A DNA stretch of 64,000 nucleotides from Coleofasciculaceae cyanobacterium (GCA_036703275.1 DATNPK010000025.1:1-64000), one strand, 5' to 3'. Positions 1-10,224 are shown, counted from the stretch's first letter. Notes: a model not told the origin generated them from the letters alone. A program made the numbers and translations.

Positions 1-1
1 T

Positions 2-181
2 TTTCGATACCTGATGGATGTAATTCCTTTAGATGCCAGCTTAGTCAAAGGTTCTCATGGTCATGTTACTCAGGCGGTAGGGCGATCGCCATTGTTAATT
101 ACTCAACAGCAAGACTTATTAAATAGCAAAACTATTGAAGCAAAAGAGGTATTTCAGATAATCTTGGCTCATCTCAGCTAA
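2..181 (+). CDS. C-terminal end of an alkaline phosphatase / type I phosphodiesterase family protein (partial)
   Basis: The reading frame is open from the window edge to a TAA at 179-181 and gives 59 residues. The stretch DVIPLDASLVKGSHG resembles the C-terminal part of cyanobacterial alkaline-phosphatase-superfamily proteins (nucleotide pyrophosphatase type), where a conserved KGSHG segment lies near the metal site. The start and most of the protein are upstream of the window, so the substrate cannot be judged. The gene converges on the ABC ATPase gene and the two stops overlap by 8 bases, which leaves no room for a terminator between them. Confidence 0.55.
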   Translation, partial: FRYLMDVIPLDASLVKGSHGHVTQAVGRSPLLITQQQDLLNSKTIEAKEVFQIILAHLS

Positions 182-935
182 ACTTTAGTAGATCGATAAT
201 TTCATCGGTCTGTTGATGAAAAATTGGCTGGCGTTTGATTTGATAATTGCGATCGCTAGGCAACTCGATCTTAAATTCCTGTTTGACTGTACCTGGTTGG
301 GCAGAAAAGACATAAACTCTCTGGGATAAAAATACGGCTTCTGTTACATCATGGGTAATCATCAAAATAGTGCAGTCTGTTTTACGCCAAATTTCTAAGA
401 GAAACTGCTGCATAGTTTCTTTGGTTTGAATATCCAATGCCCCAAATGGTTCGTCCATAAGCAGTATTTTCGGGTTGGTAGCTAAGGCACGAGCGATTGC
501 TACCCGCTGTTTCATGCCTCCTGACAGTTCTTTGGGTAAAGATTTAGCAAAATTAGCCAGACCGACAATATTTAGGTAATAAGAAGCTGTTTCTTTTCGT
601 TCCTGAGCCGAAACTTTTAATAGCTTTAAGCCAAATTCGACATTCTTTTGAACTGTCATCCAGGGATAAAGAGTATATTTCTGAAACACCATGCCTCGAT
701 CTGCACCTGGCCCTATAATTATCTGATTGTCTACAGTAATTGTTCCTGATGTGGGCAAATCTAAACCCGCAATCAACCGCAGTAGGGTAGATTTACCAGA
801 ACCCGAAGCACCTACCACACAGATAAACTCTCCCGTCTCAACGTGCAGATTAATATCTTTAAGAGCAACTATTGCCCCTTTCTTGGTCAAAAATTGTTTG
901 TGTAAACGAGATATTTCCAGATGCATAATGACCAT
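174..935 (-). CDS. NitT/TauT (SsuB/TauB)-family ABC transporter ATP-binding protein
   Basis: This is the cytoplasmic ATPase of an import system. The 253-residue length is usual for SsuB/TauB/NrtD-type ATPases. Visible motifs are Walker A GASGSGKST (residues 42-50), Q-loop Q85, signature LSGGMKQR (137-144), Walker B LLMDEP (158-163) and an H-loop in MITHDV. A second ATG three codons downstream (base 926) is an equally plausible start. The gene is last in a minus-strand set of binding protein, permease and ATPase, about 100 bases after the permease. The substrate is not evident: family members carry sulfonates, nitrate, cyanate, guanidine or pyrimidine precursors, and no catabolic gene adjoins. 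Confidence 0.9.
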   Translation of the reverse strand: MVIMHLEISRLHKQFLTKKGAIVALKDINLHVETGEFICVVGASGSGKSTLLRLIAGLDLPTSGTITVDNQIIIGPGADRGMVFQKYTLYPWMTVQKNVEFGLKLLKVSAQERKETASYYLNIVGLANFAKSLPKELSGGMKQRVAIARALATNPKILLMDEPFGALDIQTKETMQQFLLEIWRKTDCTILMITHDVTEAVFLSQRVYVFSAQPGTVKQEFKIELPSDRNYQIKRQPIFHQQTDEIIDLLKFS

Positions 936-1037
936 TAATTAATTTGGGCAGCATTTTAGGTGTTGGAATTGCTTGTACCTTTTTATCATTTATTTTTTAC
1001 TCAACATCAAAAGTAGCACTTGCTGACGTAAATTTAA

Positions 1038-1880
1038 TTAGAATGCCCATTTACAGGTCAATCTAACTAGCAAGCGAAAAAAAATGTCGATCGCAAAACC
1101 AATTAAACCTAAGACGATTAGACAAGCAAAGATTTCTTCAGTCCTGAGAAACTTTTGAGCTAATAAGATTCTTTTGCCCAAACCCTCATTGGCTGCCAGC
1201 AATTCGGCTACCACCACCAAGTTCCAAGAAGCTGCCATGTTGACCCGAAATGTATCGAAAATACGAGGAATAATATAGGGGGTAATCACTTCCAGTAATA
1301 TCTGCCAACGCTTTCCCCCCAAAGTATATGTAGTTTCGATTAAATCTTGAGGCACAAACTTAACGCTGTCCATAATCATCAAAATATTAAAAAACACCGT
1401 GCCGATAAATATCAGCGCAATTTTGGGTGCTTCATCAATGCCAAGATAGATAATTAATAAAGGAATAAAGGCAGGGGCAGGCATATAGCGCACAATGCCA
1501 ATAATTGGTTCAAACAAAGCCCGAATACTGGCAAAAGTTCCCATCAAAATCCCCAAGGGAACAGCAACGATCGCTGAAAGAATAAACCCTATACTAACTC
1601 GAGCAAAGCTGCTGAATGCATCTTTTGCCAAATATCCCTGCGACCATAATTTTTTAAAAGCTTCGATCACATCAGTAGGAGACGGTAAAAAAATCGAGTT
1701 TATTCCTGCATACTGACTGACCAAAAGCCAAATTAGTAAAGGAATTGCGATCGACAAGGTAATTAAAATTCCAGACAAACTTTGAGGAATATCTTTAGCA
1801 ATACGCCAAAAAGTAGAGGGCTTTAAATTATCTTTAACAACTCTAGAATTTAAAGCTTTAAACGATTCACTTTTAGCCAT
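1038..1880 (-). CDS. NitT/TauT (SsuC/TauC)-family ABC transporter permease
   Basis: The 280-residue protein is the membrane-spanning subunit of the importer. A first hydrophobic span lies at about residues 35-55, and the rest follows the BPD_transp_1 pattern of about six helices. The EAA-loop region (near LGGKRWQILLEVITPYI) is where the permease docks on the ATPase, and it is followed by FDTFRVNMAASWN as in SsuC/TauC. It lies 120 bases downstream of the binding-protein gene and 102 bases upstream of the ATPase gene, so one transcript is likely. Nothing is truncated. Confidence 0.9.
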   Translation of the reverse strand: MAKSESFKALNSRVVKDNLKPSTFWRIAKDIPQSLSGILITLSIAIPLLIWLLVSQYAGINSIFLPSPTDVIEAFKKLWSQGYLAKDAFSSFARVSIGFILSAIVAVPLGILMGTFASIRALFEPIIGIVRYMPAPAFIPLLIIYLGIDEAPKIALIFIGTVFFNILMIMDSVKFVPQDLIETTYTLGGKRWQILLEVITPYIIPRIFDTFRVNMAASWNLVVVAELLAANEGLGKRILLAQKFLRTEEIFACLIVLGLIGFAIDIFFRLLVRLTCKWAF

Positions 1881-2000
1881 TCTTGATAATTATTACGTCT
1901 ACAAATATCATTGATAACGATTGAAAAAGATCTGCGGTAATTGTTTATTAAGTAGCTACAAGACAATCTAACTACACTTTAGCTACTTAATCTTTAAATA

Positions 2001-3032
2001 TTACTTTGCCGCAGCTGCATAAGCTTGAACAAACTGTTTATCTAAAATCTTAGTAAAATCTGGAGCTTCAGGAATAAAACCTACTTCGATCATAAATTCA
2101 GACATTTGCGGGGCAGCATAGGGCATATGTTTCATACTGTCACCATTACTAAATGCTGTCAAATTGTCTTCAATGGTGAACATTTTTGTTCCTTTTTTAA
2201 ACAACTGTAATTCTTCTGTAGTAACACTTGCTCTATTTGCCATAATTTCATCGGCTTTTTCAGGATTTTGCGCCATAAAATCCATAACATCATACCAAGT
2301 ATTTACCAGTGCTTGAGCTTTTTCTGGCTGCTCATCAATGAGCTTTTGACTTACTACCAATAAGTCAGGAATTGCTCCAGGAAACTCCGCCGAAGAAATT
2401 AATTCTTTAGAGCCTTCTCGTTTGAGTGCAGTTAACCAAAAAGGAGGAAAAGCACCAACAGCGTCAGCTTGTCCAGACGCAAAAGCAGCAGCAGCAGCAC
2501 CCGTTTCTAGAGGAACAATTTCGACATCTGACCGCTTCATGCCCTTAGATTGCAACGCCAAAGTTAGCAGAAAGTCGTCTACTACTCCCTCTTCTACAGC
2601 AACTTTTTTGCCTTTTAAATCCTCAATAGTATTAATATCTTCAGCGACGATAATTTTGTCGTTTCCAGCGGAATTATCGTTAACTAAAATAGCTACTTCT
2701 CCATTGATCGCATCAGTAGCAAAAGAAATAGTGTCGTTGAGAGTTTGACAATTACCGTCTAATTGACCAGCAGCAAAGGCCTCCATTGACTCAAGATAGC
2801 CGTCAAACCACTTCATTTCAACATTGACGTTATTTTTAGCAAACATACCTTCTTGTTCGGCGATCGCCCAAGGCCACCATCCAGCCCAGTTGCTATAGCC
2901 AATAACAATAGCTTTTTCTTCAGGAGTTGGGTTGTCTGAATCTGATGTTTGAGGGGCTTGAGAACAGCTAATCGCTAATATTAAGCTGAGGCAAAATACG
3001 CTAAGTAATGATAGTATTTTTCTTCTATTCAT
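2001..3032 (-). CDS. NitT/TauT-type periplasmic substrate-binding lipoprotein
   Basis: This is the solute receptor of the adjacent ABC importer. The N-terminus has two arginines, a hydrophobic core and a lipobox ending in Cys23 (LAIS-C), so it is probably a lipoprotein anchored to the outer face of the plasma membrane. Mature residues starting IVIGYSNWAGWWPWAIAEQ fit the SBP_bac / NMT1-like fold, where the W-rich segment helps to form the ligand cleft. The 343-residue length is normal. It is first in the minus-strand operon. I looked for a guanidine-I (ykkC) type leader in the 5' region and saw none, so the ligand stays open. Confidence 0.88.
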   Translation of the reverse strand: MNRRKILSLLSVFCLSLILAISCSQAPQTSDSDNPTPEEKAIVIGYSNWAGWWPWAIAEQEGMFAKNNVNVEMKWFDGYLESMEAFAAGQLDGNCQTLNDTISFATDAINGEVAILVNDNSAGNDKIIVAEDINTIEDLKGKKVAVEEGVVDDFLLTLALQSKGMKRSDVEIVPLETGAAAAAFASGQADAVGAFPPFWLTALKREGSKELISSAEFPGAIPDLLVVSQKLIDEQPEKAQALVNTWYDVMDFMAQNPEKADEIMANRASVTTEELQLFKKGTKMFTIEDNLTAFSNGDSMKHMPYAAPQMSEFMIEVGFIPEAPDFTKILDKQFVQAYAAAAK

Positions 3033-3247
3033 TCAAATTGATAATTATTTAAGAAATATAAGTATGGGCGAGCAATAATATAAATCCTTTAGCCCAAAAT
3101 GTAAATATTAATTATAAATATTAGCCAACAATAACTTGCTCTCGATAGGTAATTTTTTAAAAAATTGTGTTTTGATAAAAATTAAGGTTTTTAATATTTA
3201 CTTACTAATTTATTGGGTTGTTCTACATAAGGTAGTTACCAATCAAA

Positions 3248-3382
3248 TCAAAGATTTAAACCAGCTTCTGTTTTAGCCGCTACAAAAAAAGTAGTTGGAT
3301 TATAGTTCATTAAATTAACACGATCGCCTATAAATTCTGAATCTATAGTTAAAATTAAAGCCTGCGTTAGGTTTTCGTGCAT
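3248..3382 (-). CDS. Possible 44-residue small protein downstream of the RND pump gene
   Basis: An ATG-initiated frame of 44 codons runs from 3382 down to 3248, starting 16 bases after the stop of the RND gene on the same strand. Its sequence (start MHENLTQALILTIDSE, end EAGLNL) has balanced codon use and no low-complexity bias. I do not recognise it. It could be a real small gene, or the tail of a decayed gene lying between the pump and the binding-protein gene. The rest of the 365-base interval is AT-rich with no other recognisable element. Confidence 0.25.
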   Translation of the reverse strand: MHENLTQALILTIDSEFIGDRVNLMNYNPTTFFVAAKTEAGLNL

Positions 3383-3397
3383 AATTGGAAAATACAA

Positions 3398-6106
3398 TTA
3401 CTTGCTTGCATGTCGTTGCTTTTTCAAATTCCTATCTTCCAATAGTGTATAGAGTACGGGGACAACTATTAAACTTAGCAGAGAAGAAGTAATTAAACCG
3501 CCAATAATGCCGACAGCCATCGGTTGACGCAATTCCGAACCCGCACCCCAGCCTAAAGCGATCGGCAGCATTCCCAAGATAGTGGAAAAGGTAGTCATGA
3601 CAATCGGGCGTAAACGTACTACTCCAGTGTTTAAAATGGCTTCAGTGCGATCCATTCCAGAAGCACGTAGTTGATTAACATAGTCTAGAAGTAAAATAGC
3701 GTTTTTATCTAATAGACCCAACAGAAAAATCAAACCAATTAAAGAAATCATGCCAAAATCACTCTGGGTAATTAGCAAGGCTAACATTGCCCCCACAATA
3801 GACAATGGTAAAGATAAACCAATTACCGATGGTTCTAGCCAGCGACGAAACGGCAAATAGAGAACTATCATCATTGAAACTATCGCTAAAGTTAGGGTAA
3901 TTGCGAATTCCCCCAGAATCTTTTTAGATCTGGCCGAATCTCCTTCCAAATCGAAATCAATATCAGCAGGTAGTATTTTATTAGCGATCGCCTTGGCTTG
4001 TTTTGTGGCATCGCCAATGCCTAGATCTGCCGTCAAGTTTGCGTTGATATAGGCGACTCTTTGGCGATCTAGATGGATAATTTTGGTTAAAGGTTGACTA
4101 ACCCCGTCCACACGAACATCATTGAATCCTGATAACTGTTGGATTTCTGATTGAAACGCGATCGCACTTTTGCTTAATTTATCTAAATCTTCTCCTGCTA
4201 AAGAGACTTTAAAAGAGGGATCTTCCCCCGTTTCCACAAAGGGTATATCTTCAACACTGATAATTACATTAGGTATTTGGGGTAAATTTTGACGGACAGA
4301 TTCTTGTACCTGACTAGTATTTAAAGCGCGATTGTCTTTTAATTTGATATAAAGCTGACCTTTATTAGGTTCACCCCTAACTCCCGCAATAGTATAAACA
4401 GATTCTACGGCTGGATGAGCTAAAACTGTTGATTCTATTTGTTCTCCTACGGTAAGAGTTCGACGTAACAGAATTTGTTCTGGCGATCGCGCCATATTTT
4501 TCAGCCAGCTAAAACTGCTTCCTGGTTCATCTTTAGAGGGCGAATTGTTATTACTTTCTACTTCTGGTGCAGAATTGGCTAATTTTGGTAATGGGGTTGT
4601 GTAAACAATTTTAAATTCCCCTCGATTCAATTGAGGAACAAAACCTTGAGGAATCAACGGAATTAAAGCAATACCTGCAATAAAACTGGCGATCGCTATA
4701 CCCACTACTTGTTGGCGGTGGTTTAATGACCATTGCAGCAAATTACGATAACCGTTGACGATAAATCCTTGTCGATGATTCCCTGGTTTAATATCTTGAC
4801 GTGTGAGCCAGTATACAGCCAGTACTGGGACTAAAGTTCGGGCTGCCAAAAGAGAAGTTAACACCGCTGCGGAAATAGTTAAACCAAATGGACGAAAAAA
4901 TTGTCCTAGTGTGCCTCCCATCAACCCTATAGGCAAAAATACCGCAACGATAGTTAAAGTGGAAATGGAGGCGGTAAGTCCAATCTCGCGAGTAGCCGAA
5001 AAAGCCGCTTGACGAGGGCTTTCTCCTGCTTCTAAATGACGCATGATGTTCTCTACTTCGACAATCGCATCATCGACAATAATCCCTATAGCCAAAGCCA
5101 AAGCTAACAGGGTTAAGGTTTCAAAGTTAAACCCCGCTACCGCCATGACAATAAATGTACCGAGTAGAGATACAGGAATAGCGATCGCCGTAATTAAAGT
5201 TGCTTTAAAATTACGTAGAAACGGAAAAATAATCATAATTGCTAAAACAACCGCACTTAATAAAGTTTCAATTGTCGCTTTAGTGCTGTCGCGAATATAG
5301 CCAGCGGGAGTTTCAGCTAAAATTAACTCTACATTTGGCAAACGCGGTTTTAGTTGAGCTACTTGCTGTTCAACCTGCTTGACAACTTCTAGTGTATTTG
5401 CGTCGGCTTGTTTGATCACCTGAAAAGCGATCGCCTTTTCGCCATTAAAGTGGATTAAGCTATTACTATTGGCAGTGGGAATCTCCTGATTGAGATCGCT
5501 ATCGAGATTTCCTAAAATATCAACCCGTTGAACTCCTGGTAGTTGTTTAATGGCGGGAATAATTTCAGTCGAAGCAATACTATTTAATTTTTCTAAGTCG
5601 CGTTCTTGATTGGTGACGCGATCCTGGCCTTGCAGGGCAAAGCTTGTATCGTCCGTAACAATGTAGCTGATCGCGCTCGTTTCGTTAAGATTGAAAGGAA
5701 TTATTTCTAAATCTGTGCTAGAAGGTAAAGATATTTGCTTAAGATTAGCTTCAATCGTAGCGGTAGCCTCTTCAATATCAATATTTGTATCTAATAATAA
5801 ATTGACTACCGTTTGTCCTAAATATGTAGCAGAAAATAGCTGCGCTAATCCAGGAGTTTCGGCTAATGTACTTTCTAAAGGATTAGTTATTTTAGCTTCT
5901 GTGGCTAAAACTGAGGTTGTATCAGCCTGAGCGCGAATTACTACGATAGGAAAGTTAACGGCTGGAAATAAAGAATATTTCAGCGAACTAAAAGCAAATA
6001 AGCCTGCTATTGCCATCGTTAACCAGAGGAAAATAGTCAGACGAGAATGTTCGATTGCCAGACGGGAAAGATTAAACTGCTTCTTAAACATCAGGAGATT
6101 AAACAC
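3398..6106 (-). CDS. RND family efflux transporter permease (AcrB/CzcA-like inner-membrane pump)
   Basis: This is a proton-driven export pump of the inner membrane. The duplicated RND plan is visible: first span near residues 25-45, a porter domain to about 270, a block of spans with the proton-relay pair in GIIVDDAIVEVEN, a second periplasmic domain, then spans with a lysine in LLDKNAILLLDYVNQ. At 902 residues it is shorter than AcrB (about 1,050), mainly in the periplasmic domains. This is common in cyanobacterial members. No membrane-fusion or outer-membrane partner gene is adjacent, so it must recruit these from elsewhere. The substrate (drug, metal or lipid) cannot be told. Confidence 0.9.
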   Translation of the reverse strand: MFNLLMFKKQFNLSRLAIEHSRLTIFLWLTMAIAGLFAFSSLKYSLFPAVNFPIVVIRAQADTTSVLATEAKITNPLESTLAETPGLAQLFSATYLGQTVVNLLLDTNIDIEEATATIEANLKQISLPSSTDLEIIPFNLNETSAISYIVTDDTSFALQGQDRVTNQERDLEKLNSIASTEIIPAIKQLPGVQRVDILGNLDSDLNQEIPTANSNSLIHFNGEKAIAFQVIKQADANTLEVVKQVEQQVAQLKPRLPNVELILAETPAGYIRDSTKATIETLLSAVVLAIMIIFPFLRNFKATLITAIAIPVSLLGTFIVMAVAGFNFETLTLLALALAIGIIVDDAIVEVENIMRHLEAGESPRQAAFSATREIGLTASISTLTIVAVFLPIGLMGGTLGQFFRPFGLTISAAVLTSLLAARTLVPVLAVYWLTRQDIKPGNHRQGFIVNGYRNLLQWSLNHRQQVVGIAIASFIAGIALIPLIPQGFVPQLNRGEFKIVYTTPLPKLANSAPEVESNNNSPSKDEPGSSFSWLKNMARSPEQILLRRTLTVGEQIESTVLAHPAVESVYTIAGVRGEPNKGQLYIKLKDNRALNTSQVQESVRQNLPQIPNVIISVEDIPFVETGEDPSFKVSLAGEDLDKLSKSAIAFQSEIQQLSGFNDVRVDGVSQPLTKIIHLDRQRVAYINANLTADLGIGDATKQAKAIANKILPADIDFDLEGDSARSKKILGEFAITLTLAIVSMMIVLYLPFRRWLEPSVIGLSLPLSIVGAMLALLITQSDFGMISLIGLIFLLGLLDKNAILLLDYVNQLRASGMDRTEAILNTGVVRLRPIVMTTFSTILGMLPIALGWGAGSELRQPMAVGIIGGLITSSLLSLIVVPVLYTLLEDRNLKKQRHASK

Positions 6107-6319
6107 AGAGTCTAATCGCTATTCTTACAGAAAGAGTATCATCTTGTTCACTAAATACTAGTAGTGAATTAAGAAATTATCGACACTGAATTTTCATAGC
6201 GATCGCCAAAATAAAGCAGAGAAAGTTATGAATAAAAATTAAAAACAAACATCATCTCATAAATAAGCTACCGAGAAACCGTACATTAAGAACGTACTTT
6301 CGGCAATTTAAAGATAGCG

Positions 6320-7624
6320 ATGCAAAATACAGAAAACTTGAAGACTTCATTACTATCTGATGCCAGTAAAAGATTAGAACAGGCTTTAAAGCACGTTAAT
6401 ATTTCCGATGATGCGATCTCCCGTTTACAGCACCCCAAAACTAGCCTTATTGTGTCTATCCCCGTGCGGATGGACGATAACAGTTTAAAAGTGTTTTCAG
6501 GTTATCGAGTGCGTTACGACGATACTAGAGGTGCGGGAAAAGGCGGAGTTCGTTATCATCCTGGGGTAAGTTTGGATGAGGTACAGTCTTTAGCTTTTTG
6601 GATGACGTTTAAGTGTGCCTTGCTCGATTTGCCTTTCGGTGGTGCTAAAGGAGGTATTACCGTAAATCCCAAAGAATTATCCAAGGCAGAATTAGAAAGA
6701 TTGAGTCGGGGTTATGTAGATGCGATCGCCGATGCTATTGGTATAGATATAGATATTCTTGCCCCTGATGTCTATACCAATGCGGTAATTATGGGCTGGA
6801 TGATGGATCAATACAGCACGATTAAGCGTCACCTATGTCGTGGCGTAGTTACAGGAAAGCCATTGGCATTGGGCGGAAGTAGAGGCAGAGACACGGCTAC
6901 GGCAATGGGAGCCTTTACCGTAATTCAAGCTATGTTGCCCAAATTTAAATTAATTCCCGCTGAAACCACCGTAGCAATTCAAGGTTTTGGCAATGCGGGT
7001 TCAACTTTGGCAGAGTTACTGGCTGAAGCAGGATACAAAATAGTCGCCGTTAGCGATTCTAAAGGAGGTATTTACTCGTCTCAGGGTTTAGATATTGCCA
7101 GCATTAAGCAACACAAAGATCAAAGTCGTGAGATGAAAGCCGTATATTGCCACGACACTGTATGCAGCATTGTAGAACATCAAACTATTTCCAATCAAGA
7201 ACTGCTGGCTTTAGATGTCGATGTCTTGATTCCTGCTGCTTTAGAAAATCAAATTACCCAACACAATGCCGAAGCTATCAAAGCTAAATATATCTTTGAA
7301 GTCGCCAATGGCCCAATAAATTCCGATGCCGATCAAATACTTGGCGAAAACGGAACTTATGTCTTCCCTGATATTTTAGTCAATGCTGGAGGCGTTACCG
7401 TTAGTTATTTTGAATGGGTGCAAAATCGTAGCGGTTGGTATTGGACACTACAAGAAGTTAATCAACGTCTTCAAGAAAAGATGCGCCAAGAAGCAGAACA
7501 GGTTTGGCATCTCAGTAAAAACTTAAATATTGATATTCGCACCGCTGCTTATGTTCAGGCTCTTAAAAGATTGGCAACAGCATTAGATGCTAAAGGAACC
7601 AGGAATTATTTTATTGCTAATTAA
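6320..7624 (+). CDS. gdhA: Glu/Leu/Phe/Val dehydrogenase (glutamate dehydrogenase-like)
   Basis: It catalyses reversible oxidative deamination of an amino acid, most likely glutamate to 2-oxoglutarate plus ammonia with NAD(P). The N-terminal domain carries PFGGAKGG (residues 105-112) with the catalytic Lys110. The dinucleotide-binding fold carries GFGNAG (222-227). The 434-residue length fits the hexameric enzymes. In cyanobacteria GDH is secondary to GS-GOGAT for ammonia assimilation. Leucine or phenylalanine dehydrogenases share these motifs but are usually shorter. The gene is monocistronic, and its stop overlaps that of the converging mscS-like gene by four bases. Confidence 0.88.
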   Translation: MQNTENLKTSLLSDASKRLEQALKHVNISDDAISRLQHPKTSLIVSIPVRMDDNSLKVFSGYRVRYDDTRGAGKGGVRYHPGVSLDEVQSLAFWMTFKCALLDLPFGGAKGGITVNPKELSKAELERLSRGYVDAIADAIGIDIDILAPDVYTNAVIMGWMMDQYSTIKRHLCRGVVTGKPLALGGSRGRDTATAMGAFTVIQAMLPKFKLIPAETTVAIQGFGNAGSTLAELLAEAGYKIVAVSDSKGGIYSSQGLDIASIKQHKDQSREMKAVYCHDTVCSIVEHQTISNQELLALDVDVLIPAALENQITQHNAEAIKAKYIFEVANGPINSDADQILGENGTYVFPDILVNAGGVTVSYFEWVQNRSGWYWTLQEVNQRLQEKMRQEAEQVWHLSKNLNIDIRTAAYVQALKRLATALDAKGTRNYFIAN

Positions 7625-9267
7625 TTATTAAATCTTAGCTGGGTTGTCTCTTCTTGGCTATTAAGATTCTTGTTATCTATCAATATCTCTTGTTGTGGTG
7701 CTGGAATGGGAATTCCTGCTCGATCGAAGGCTATTTTAACTCGGCGGCGAAATTCTCGAGCAACTTCCCACTGCTTCAATGGTTCAGTTTTGATCCAGAC
7801 GCGAATTAAGATTCCGCGATCGCTGAACTGTTCTACGCCCAAAATCTCGGGAAACTCCCAAATCCGTTCACACCAATCAGAACATTGCGTCATGTCTTGG
7901 GCTACTTGAGTGACTATATCTAAAGCGCGATCGATGTTTGTTTGATAGGCGACGGGAATGTTAATATCGGCTCTAGACCACTGGCTAGAACTGTTTGCCA
8001 CAATATCAATCGCACTATTGGGTATGGTAATTAATCGTCCTTGCGCATCTCTTAATTGGGTAATCCGCAAATTGATATTTTCGACCAAACCACTGACTGT
8101 ACCAATATCAACAATATCTCCTACAGCATAGCGATCGTCCCAAATGATAATAAAGCCGTTAATCGCATCTTTGATCAGGTTTTGTGAAGCCAGTGAGATA
8201 CCCAAGCCAAATATACCTGCACCAGCCAAAAGAGGTGCTAAATTAACTCCATTTACCCAAAAGGCAGCTAGAATTCCCACGCCAGCCCAAACAATGGTTA
8301 CTGCACTACGTAAAATTCGAGTTGTAGTATTAATCCTTAACTTTCCTCGCTGGTTAACTTTTGGATCTTCAGGTTGTCTATCGAGTGCTGCTGCACTGAG
8401 TTTAGCGATTAGAAAATAAGTCCAACGAATTAAAAAGTAGACAATTAAAGCCACGACACCAATACGGAAAGGAATTTTCAAAGCTGCAATCAGTAAAACA
8501 GGGATGATGCGCGTCTGCGGGTATAAATCGAAGATAAATAGAGTTCCACCACACCAAACTAAAGCTTGAACTAATTGCAGCAGTCGATAGTGAATTTCAG
8601 TTAAATTCCATTTTTGCCGACGAGCCAACTGCTCTGGTACAGATAAGCTTTTTAAACTGGCTGTTGGAGCTAGTTGTTTAGCTGATTTACGTAGTTTTCT
8701 AATTTCCCGATTTAAAGGAAAATTACTCAGCCACATCACAGCAAAAATACATAATCCGATGATGACCTGTTTTGTTAAATATCGATGCGATCGCTGTTGT
8801 CTGGCTGTTGCTAAACCTTGCTCAATCGTCGATTTAAGTTCCCTCGCCCTAACTGGTACACCCACATCATTCGCTTGAGCATCGGTATTGGTTACGGTAA
8901 ACAAACGTTCTGAGCGATCCCCAATAGTCAGATATAGATCTTGTAAATTACCGTTTGGTTTTACCGCAACTTCCGAGTCATTACTGCGATCGGCTAAGTA
9001 ATCTGCGGTTATTTCGCCAAAACGTGCCTGAATTTCGCTAATTCTGTCAGATAACAATTCATCATCCGTAGCAGACAGCTTAAACAAACAGCGTCCATCC
9101 AAACGAATACAAGCAGAATTGAAGGAATTTTTCTGTACTTGACGCAGTAATTGGGAATATATTGCCAAATCTGGCAAGAAGGGTAATTGTGCTGTGGCTG
9201 GAGCAATTCCCACGGTAATTGTTGAACTTAAAATTAATAGAGCTACTAAGAGCTTTTTCTTAAGCAT
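7621..9267 (-). CDS. MscS-family mechanosensitive ion channel
   Basis: The 548-residue protein has an N-terminal signal-like segment ending near PATAQ, a periplasmic region of about 140 residues, several membrane spans from about residue 165, and the MscS pore helix and beta domain (AGIFGLGISLASQNLIKD followed by GFIIIWDDRYAVGDIVDIG). It would open under membrane tension and release solutes on osmotic downshock. The extended periplasmic N-terminal part sets it apart from small MscS and resembles the larger cyanobacterial homologues. It converges with gdhA. Confidence 0.9.
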   Translation of the reverse strand: MLKKKLLVALLILSSTITVGIAPATAQLPFLPDLAIYSQLLRQVQKNSFNSACIRLDGRCLFKLSATDDELLSDRISEIQARFGEITADYLADRSNDSEVAVKPNGNLQDLYLTIGDRSERLFTVTNTDAQANDVGVPVRARELKSTIEQGLATARQQRSHRYLTKQVIIGLCIFAVMWLSNFPLNREIRKLRKSAKQLAPTASLKSLSVPEQLARRQKWNLTEIHYRLLQLVQALVWCGGTLFIFDLYPQTRIIPVLLIAALKIPFRIGVVALIVYFLIRWTYFLIAKLSAAALDRQPEDPKVNQRGKLRINTTTRILRSAVTIVWAGVGILAAFWVNGVNLAPLLAGAGIFGLGISLASQNLIKDAINGFIIIWDDRYAVGDIVDIGTVSGLVENINLRITQLRDAQGRLITIPNSAIDIVANSSSQWSRADINIPVAYQTNIDRALDIVTQVAQDMTQCSDWCERIWEFPEILGVEQFSDRGILIRVWIKTEPLKQWEVAREFRRRVKIAFDRAGIPIPAPQQEILIDNKNLNSQEETTQLRFNN

Positions 9268-9467
9268 ATATTGACAACGGTTTGGTCTTAACTAAGGCAA
9301 TCTACAACAATCTACAATGAATAATAGTTTTATAAAGTTAAATTCTCAAGGGTGATTTTTACAAGTCTTTTAGTCTGCCTGCTCAGAATCAATTGCCAAA
9401 TTACTGCTAAATTGAATTGCTCAACCGTCAATCTATTTTTGTCTGTCCAATCCAAATCTCTAAATTT

Positions 9468-10178
9468 ATGACTAATTCAGAATTGACTTCGCTCGACAGT
9501 TTTTGGGGGAGTCTTGCCTATCCTTTGGGTTTAGTTTTTCTTTACCTGGCTACATTGGTGATTTTGGCAGAATTTCTCAGTCGCCTACTAACCGACGATC
9601 CTGAATTGACTCGCAAAGTGGTTCATATCGGTAGCGGCAACGTAATTTTATTGGCTTGGTGGCTAGATATATCTAGAGGCGTAATTATCGGTGCAGCTAT
9701 TATTGCAGCAGCGATCGCTATTGTATCTTACCTAATCCCGATCTTACCCAGCATTGAAAGTGTAGGACGTAAAAGTTTTGGCACACTATTTTATGCGCTC
9801 AGCATGGGTATTTTAGCTGCCTGTTTTTGGCGGAGTAGTCCTCAGTATGCGGTCATCGGTATTTTAGTTATGGCGTGGGGAGACGGCATGGCGGCGATTA
9901 TTGGTCAGCGTTTTGGTAAACACAAGTATCAGGTAGGACAGATAACTAAAAGCTGGGAAGGTTCTCTAGCAATGGCATTAGTTGCCTTAACTGTTATCGG
10001 GACTTGGTTATTTTTGGTAGAGGGAAATAGCTGGCAAACGTGGACAATTTCGATAGTGGTTGCTTTGGTCGCCACAATCGCCGAAGCATTTTCTAAGCTA
10101 GGCATAGATAATCTAACCGTTCCTTTAGCTAGTGGATTCTTGTGTTTTTTTGGTGTTCAGGCACTATTATTAAATTAA
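9468..10178 (+). CDS. Diacylglycerol/polyprenol kinase family protein (VTE5-like phytol/farnesol kinase)
   Basis: This is an integral membrane kinase with about seven hydrophobic segments. The family signature is MAWGDGMAAIIGQRFGKHK followed by TKSWEGS, which matches plant VTE5 / FOLK and the related CDP-alcohol-type kinases. In cyanobacteria homologues salvage phytol from chlorophyll turnover for tocopherol and chlorophyll synthesis. Phytol, farnesol and dolichol kinases cannot be separated on motifs. I placed the start at the ATG at 9468 rather than the upstream in-frame TTG at 9417, because the extra 17 codons show no family resemblance. Confidence 0.8.
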   Translation: MTNSELTSLDSFWGSLAYPLGLVFLYLATLVILAEFLSRLLTDDPELTRKVVHIGSGNVILLAWWLDISRGVIIGAAIIAAAIAIVSYLIPILPSIESVGRKSFGTLFYALSMGILAACFWRSSPQYAVIGILVMAWGDGMAAIIGQRFGKHKYQVGQITKSWEGSLAMALVALTVIGTWLFLVEGNSWQTWTISIVVALVATIAEAFSKLGIDNLTVPLASGFLCFFGVQALLLN

Positions 10179-10224
10179 ATATCGACCAAATAAACTTTAA
10201 TATTTAGCCAGATTACTTTTAATA

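Noticed and set aside
3033-3110. Possible guanidine (ykkC) or other riboswitch upstream of the binding-protein gene
   Set aside because: No conserved ykkC motif or strong paired structure could be seen in the AT-rich leader.
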